Made by a program: the position numbers and the translations under genes. 64,000 bases of DNA from Saturnia japonica. Its lineage: Eukaryota > Arthropoda > Insecta > Lepidoptera > Saturniidae. The notes beneath the pieces are model-generated. The model had not been told where the DNA came from, did no database searches, and saw only the letters and a list, made by a program, of their open reading frames with translations. Positions 60,043 through 64,000 of the stretch are shown one piece after another. Each line of letters begins with the position of its first letter. Position 1 is the first letter of the stretch. Location of the stretch: NCBI GenBank assembly GCA_033032175.1, contig CM065321.1, forward strand, positions 17,630,501-17,694,500. The letters are read 5' to 3'.

Positions 60043-60525
60043 GCGCCGCCGCCGCGCCGCCGCCGCGCTGCCGCCGCGCTGCCGCCGCATGATTGCTATA
60101 TCACAGTACCTTTTTACGTAACACAATGCTAGTCACGAAAATTATACGTGTAGGAATAATGAACATGTTGAGTTTAGATAAAAAAAAGTAAGTGTTTGCA
60201 TATAATACGTTTAACTAATAATTTGTGAATATTTTGTAGATCTTTATATCTAGTATATGGAATCCACCATGTTGTTCTCTTTGCATCAAAATATGATGAA
60301 CCCATAAGCGTCCATTTGACTTGTTACTTTTATTTAGCCATTTCTTTACATATAGTACGCAAACACTACCTCCTTTTTTAGTTAAATTCATCATATTCAT
60401 TATGCTTACACGTACGACGTTCGTGGCTTGCTAGCTAATACATTGCTATGTATTACTATACATGTACAGTGATATAGCAATCATGCGGCGGCTGCGCGGC
60501 TGCGCGGCTGCGGCGCTGTTGTGTC
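60043..60525 (-). mobile_element. PIF/Harbinger-derived element, duplication copy
   Basis: Counterpart of 36110-36605. The left triplet array is shorter, while the right end has one extra 'gcgcggctgc' unit. The transposase fragment is at 60215-60400 on the minus strand. Confidence 0.65.
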
Positions 60526-62680
60526 ATGTCCGTTGTGCCGTCTATACAAACAAGCACAAGGTCACTCAAAGGGCAATGGCTATGCTATGAGTTTCTTTGC
60601 GTGATAAATAAAGAGATTTACATAAGAACCAAAGTAACTGAAATAGCTCTAAGAATTTCAAGACTTAAGTGGCAGCTGAGAGGGGCACATTGCTCGTAGG
60701 ACGGATGACCGATGGGGCCGAAGAGTATTCGAGTGGCGGCCACAATTCAAATTCACATTTTAATAAATAATTAATACCGAAGTTGCCATACTGTAAGTGC
60801 TTTATATAATAACGGGCTGTTGCTCTGACAGACTATATGAATTAATACTGACTGGGCTGGATGTGTGTGGGCTGGAATAATTTAAATCTAATTCAGCGCT
60901 TAATTGGCGCCCCGGGAGTTTGTAAACAATTTGTTGTTATGAAAATCGTTATGGATTCTCATTTTATTATCTACTTAATGTTTCATTGAAAATATTAAAA
61001 TCAAAGGAAACGGCGTTTTTACAATTTTATTTTATGTATTCCTGGTAAAGTTTTGTTTTATTTAATTTAGCCAGAGATTATTTTCAGGAGAGAATGAAGA
61101 TACATTTATGCCAGTTGTATGCAGAAAAGACCCACCCCAGCTTTGTTATAACCAAATACTCACGAGCACCTCACGAGCTCTCCTTGTCTTATGGAAATTA
61201 ATAATTGAATTTAAAAGGCGATAGAACCTGCTCAAGGTTTCTGTGTCGGATTACCATCGTTAGATGTCTATTTCTACCCCAAAATAGTACTCGTAGTTAT
61301 TGCTTTTGGCGTGTGGTTAGAAACTCACCTACATGCATGTTGTAAAAAATCCATGGAAAAAAAGCACTGGAAAAATAATATATCATTAGAGAATTTGCTA
61401 ATCACTAAATGTAACACTACGGGGAGTGAAGCTGACTGTGTAGCTGGCAGTGTAGCTGGAAAGGGCTTATTGATAGAATCTCCTTTCCCGCGAGTAATTA
61501 AGATGAATAGTGAGGTGTACCGCGTCCGACGCTACCTGACGCCAGACAAAACAAACGCACGCAGCAATACCCATACCCCTCCCCCCTGTTCACATACGAG
61601 AGCTACACAACTTCTAGTTTACATTGTCTCTCGATTCCCTGATACTGGAATATTCTATTTCTGTTAATGTTACGATGCGGGAGCAGAGAACGGAAGACTT
61701 TATCCCTCATAGGATAGTCGATCAGATGTGAAATAAATATTGCATTATTTTGGTTTTCTTTCGAGGACCGTCAACAGTAAAGCGTGCAGCAAACATTAAA
61801 TGCATTGCATCGTTATTATCACTTCAAACTTCATGATGTAACCTTAGACATTTACTTTTTTTCGAACTGACTAACACTGCAAGCCTGTAAGGCCTTTACG
61901 TCTTTGCCGGACTTTGTGGCTAGTGCAGAACTGCGAAAAGCAATCAGCTGAAATAGGAACTACTAGAGCTAGAGTACCAATGTGGTCGAACCTCGGCTTG
62001 GGCTGTTGCCATGCATGCAATCTCGCTATCTATCTATCAATCGGTCAACAATACAAATATAAGAACATGCGTATTTTATTAAATAATAGTTTTTCCAAAT
62101 ACCTACATAAAAATGTTTTTTTAGGAACATATTATGTTCCTACTGTATGTGAAGGGGTGAAGTGCACCGTAAATATATGTACAATGGGATGTAAATATGT
62201 TGAACTAGTAAATGATAGAGGCACAATAACCCGCAAGCAACGGGCTCAAAGGCTTTCATACCGGACGCAGAGGTTCATGAAAGAAGTTAACGCGCCGTCC
62301 GTTTGTCCGCCCGTCTGTGGGTCTACGGCAGCGAGAATGTTGGTTTCGAGTTCGTGGGTGCAAGTACAACGCATTTCATCATCCGTATCAATGACAACTT
62401 TTCATGCTCGAATAATTATTTTCGAGTGATTGCTATAATTTGCTGTTATGTTAAGCGATTACCGGTTATTACGATTATTATTCGGGTAAATCATTGTAGA
62501 AAGTAATTTCATGAGATTTCGTATTCAATACCGTGTGCAGCTGTTGTTCTAAATTAATTGATAGAAGCAGTCGTGTTTGTCTGTTCATTCTGCTAGTAAT
62601 TAGCATAATAGAGAGCGTGTGAGATACACCGGGCACTACCCCTGCCCGCTCACCCCCGCTCTCACCCCTGTTCCCTCCAG

Positions 62681-62743
62681 GTGCGCCACCTGACCAGCCG
62701 GCACGGGAACTACACCGTCGTATCGGTTTTATTACTTTTGTAG
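62681..62743 (+). other. weak candidate exon, duplication copy
   Basis: Same sequence as 38740-38802, following the same pyrimidine tract with one change in it. See that entry for the reasoning. Confidence 0.25.
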
Positions 62744-63443
62744 GTGACTTTTTATTAACACTCAGATTTATATTTGAATCTATTTTATTCGTATCGTGTT
62801 TATTACGCACAGGTTCAGTTTAATTCTGCAGGGTGAACTGTGTGTTATAAATGCTACAAGTTGTGCCCCTACGGTTTCATATATGTAATCAGTGGATGTT
62901 TTACCTTTTACCTCATTCGCTTATTATTTTTGTGTAATAATGTTCCTTAATGGATTTATTAATTAAATAACTTTTTCCTTACCGTGCAGAGAGTCAGTAA
63001 AAAGTAAAGGTAGGCAGACACTGACGACTGCCGATGAAGCCTGTGTCACCGACAGTCACCGTATTTACCATTTTACCGAGCTAATATAAAAAGCTAAAAG
63101 TTCATCTCAGTATACAGTGGTGGTGGTGGTGTAACATTGTGGGAAATAGAAGGAGAAAAGAAATCAATATATTTTTAACAGTTTATAATGTAGTCGATTG
63201 TTCGAGCAACAACGCCATCGCGTGGCGTAGCGTGACGCGACGTTCTCTGTGACGTCAGACAACCCTTGAGTTAATTAATTGGCTTCTGAGAAGCGAGCGC
63301 TTTGTTCCAAGCGTTTATGATTGCTAATACACTCTTGTGCTCAGCAAATTGTTTTATCGATTTTACATCAGAGATTTAATCCCCGTAGAAAATATATTAT
63401 GAAGGGATACTACTCGACCGTTGTTGCAATATATAAAATATAC

Positions 63444-63456
63444 ATATATATATTAT

Positions 63457-63487
<31 letters not shown>
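63444..63487 (+). repeat. (TA)n microsatellite at the LINE target site
   Basis: An AT-dinucleotide tract with a short ATT interruption. At the equivalent place in copy 1 (39505/43651) the RTE LINE is inserted, so this is the empty or alternative site. Confidence 0.85.
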
Positions 63488-63491
<4 letters not shown>

Positions 63492-63854
63492 CTATATTCT
63501 TTAACAAAACAAAATTATTTTTATAACTGTTGCGTTATGTTGTAACGTTGTTATGTTATGTTGTATAATTGTTGTATTACTGCCTCGTTAGCCTAGTGGT
63601 CGTAAGCGCGATTGCTATGAGTGAGGTCCTGAGTTCGAATCCTCCAGGTCGAGCAAAGTATTTATTGGGTTTTTCTAAAATTCTCAGTAGCAGCTCGGAA
63701 TTTCGTTTCGTGTCCGATTAATGGCAATAGGCTCATCTCCTATTACATGGGACCTAAAAACATACTCGGCGAAGTATGAGTGTACATTAGTACACCTCTG
63801 CCTAACCCTTCGGAGAATACGGGCGTTATGGTATGTTATGTTATGTAAAAATTT
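63481..63854 (+). repeat. duplicated segment copy 2, part with the SINE
   Basis: Counterpart of 43651-44024. In this copy it follows the 8-kb segment directly, without the LINE. Confidence 0.85.
63580..63846 (+). repeat. tRNA-derived SINE, duplication copy
   Basis: Same A-box and B-box words and same TATGTTATGT tail as 43751-44016, about eight differences. The frame from 63721 onward that crosses its end is a by-product. Confidence 0.9.
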
Positions 63855-64000
63855 CTTTATTTGTTTCTTGGAGATTCCTTTAGATAGTAATTTACGTAAC
63901 GGTTTTATTGCTTGTACTGTTTATGTAGAAGTATATAAATGTGTGTGTTGCGTGATTTTGGATTTGTTATATCGTGATTGTTTGATAAACTGTCAGTGAT
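63855..64000. other. unassigned sequence at the window end
   Basis: AT-rich. It does not match the sequence following the other SINE copy (44025 onward), so the similarity between loci ends at 63854. Confidence 0.5.

Larger units (their letters stand above)
55437..63443 (+). repeat. 8-kb duplicated segment, copy 2
   Basis: Direct-oriented match to 31515-39505. Offsets change by small indels: +12 near 57470, -23 in the triplet array near 60060, +31 after about 62030. It carries counterparts of all elements annotated in copy 1: family A repeat (55682-55875), family B (56717-57037), Helitron-like (58457-58831), Harbinger-like (60043-60525), family C (61875-62345) and the candidate exon (62681-62743). 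No gene is intact. Confidence 0.97.

Noticed and set aside
61311..61667. 118-codon frame in copy 2 (longer than its 90-codon counterpart in copy 1)
   Set aside because: The difference comes from one extra A in a poly-A run. The sequence (Pro/Thr/His-rich, low complexity) looks non-coding.
1..64000. CRISPR arrays, operons, phage or bacterial systems
   Set aside because: No short direct repeats with regular unique spacers. Composition, SINEs, LINEs and LTR elements all point to an animal nuclear genome.

Overview
The window looks like repeat-rich intergenic or intronic DNA from an insect, most likely a moth or butterfly. It is AT-rich and carries no intact host gene that I can recognise. The pointers to Lepidoptera are family-level recognition, not a search. 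They are a tRNA-derived SINE ending in a TATGTTATGT tail, small Helitron-like elements (one with a TC start and CTAG end), an RTE-clade LINE, a BEL/Pao retrotransposon, a mariner, and many 'ctagctgtgcccg...' dispersed repeats.

Layout. Bases 1-6899 are AT-rich, with two GCGCC pentamer arrays, a possible Gypsy LTR/primer-site remnant and an inverted copy of a dispersed repeat. Bases 6900-7871 are a clean array of six 162-bp units. A full-length BEL/Pao element occupies 8223-14665: two 301-bp LTRs with five mismatches, a GATAT target duplication, and a gag-pol reading frame broken at about ten places. Bases 14671-31514 are mostly featureless AT-rich DNA with one SINE, one Helitron-like element, and a 100-N gap (26237-26336) whose two flanks are the same 197-bp sequence. 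Bases 31515-39505 are copy 1 of an 8-kb duplication. This copy contains a PIF/Harbinger-derived element and a Helitron-like element. An RTE LINE (minus strand, about 39506-43650) interrupts copy 1, which then resumes with a SINE (43651-44024). Next come a degenerate mariner with well-preserved ends (44246-45510), a minus-strand fragment of a retroelement C-terminal domain with a nuclease-like motif (45914-46309), a composite SINE region (47800-48425), and several dispersed repeats. A second 100-N gap (55337-55436) is followed at once by copy 2 of the duplication (55437-63443), which lacks the LINE, and then by the matching SINE (63481-63854).

The two gaps and their duplicated flanks suggest that part of the window is an assembly artefact (two haplotypes laid end to end), although a real segmental duplication is not excluded. 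Three short stretches look like possible host exons (2325-2452 plus, 30879-31003 minus, 38740-38802 plus). All three are weak. I see no CRISPR array, rRNA gene or stand-alone tRNA gene, and nothing I would call a new multi-gene system. The most useful observations are the structure of the duplication and the nested order of element insertions.
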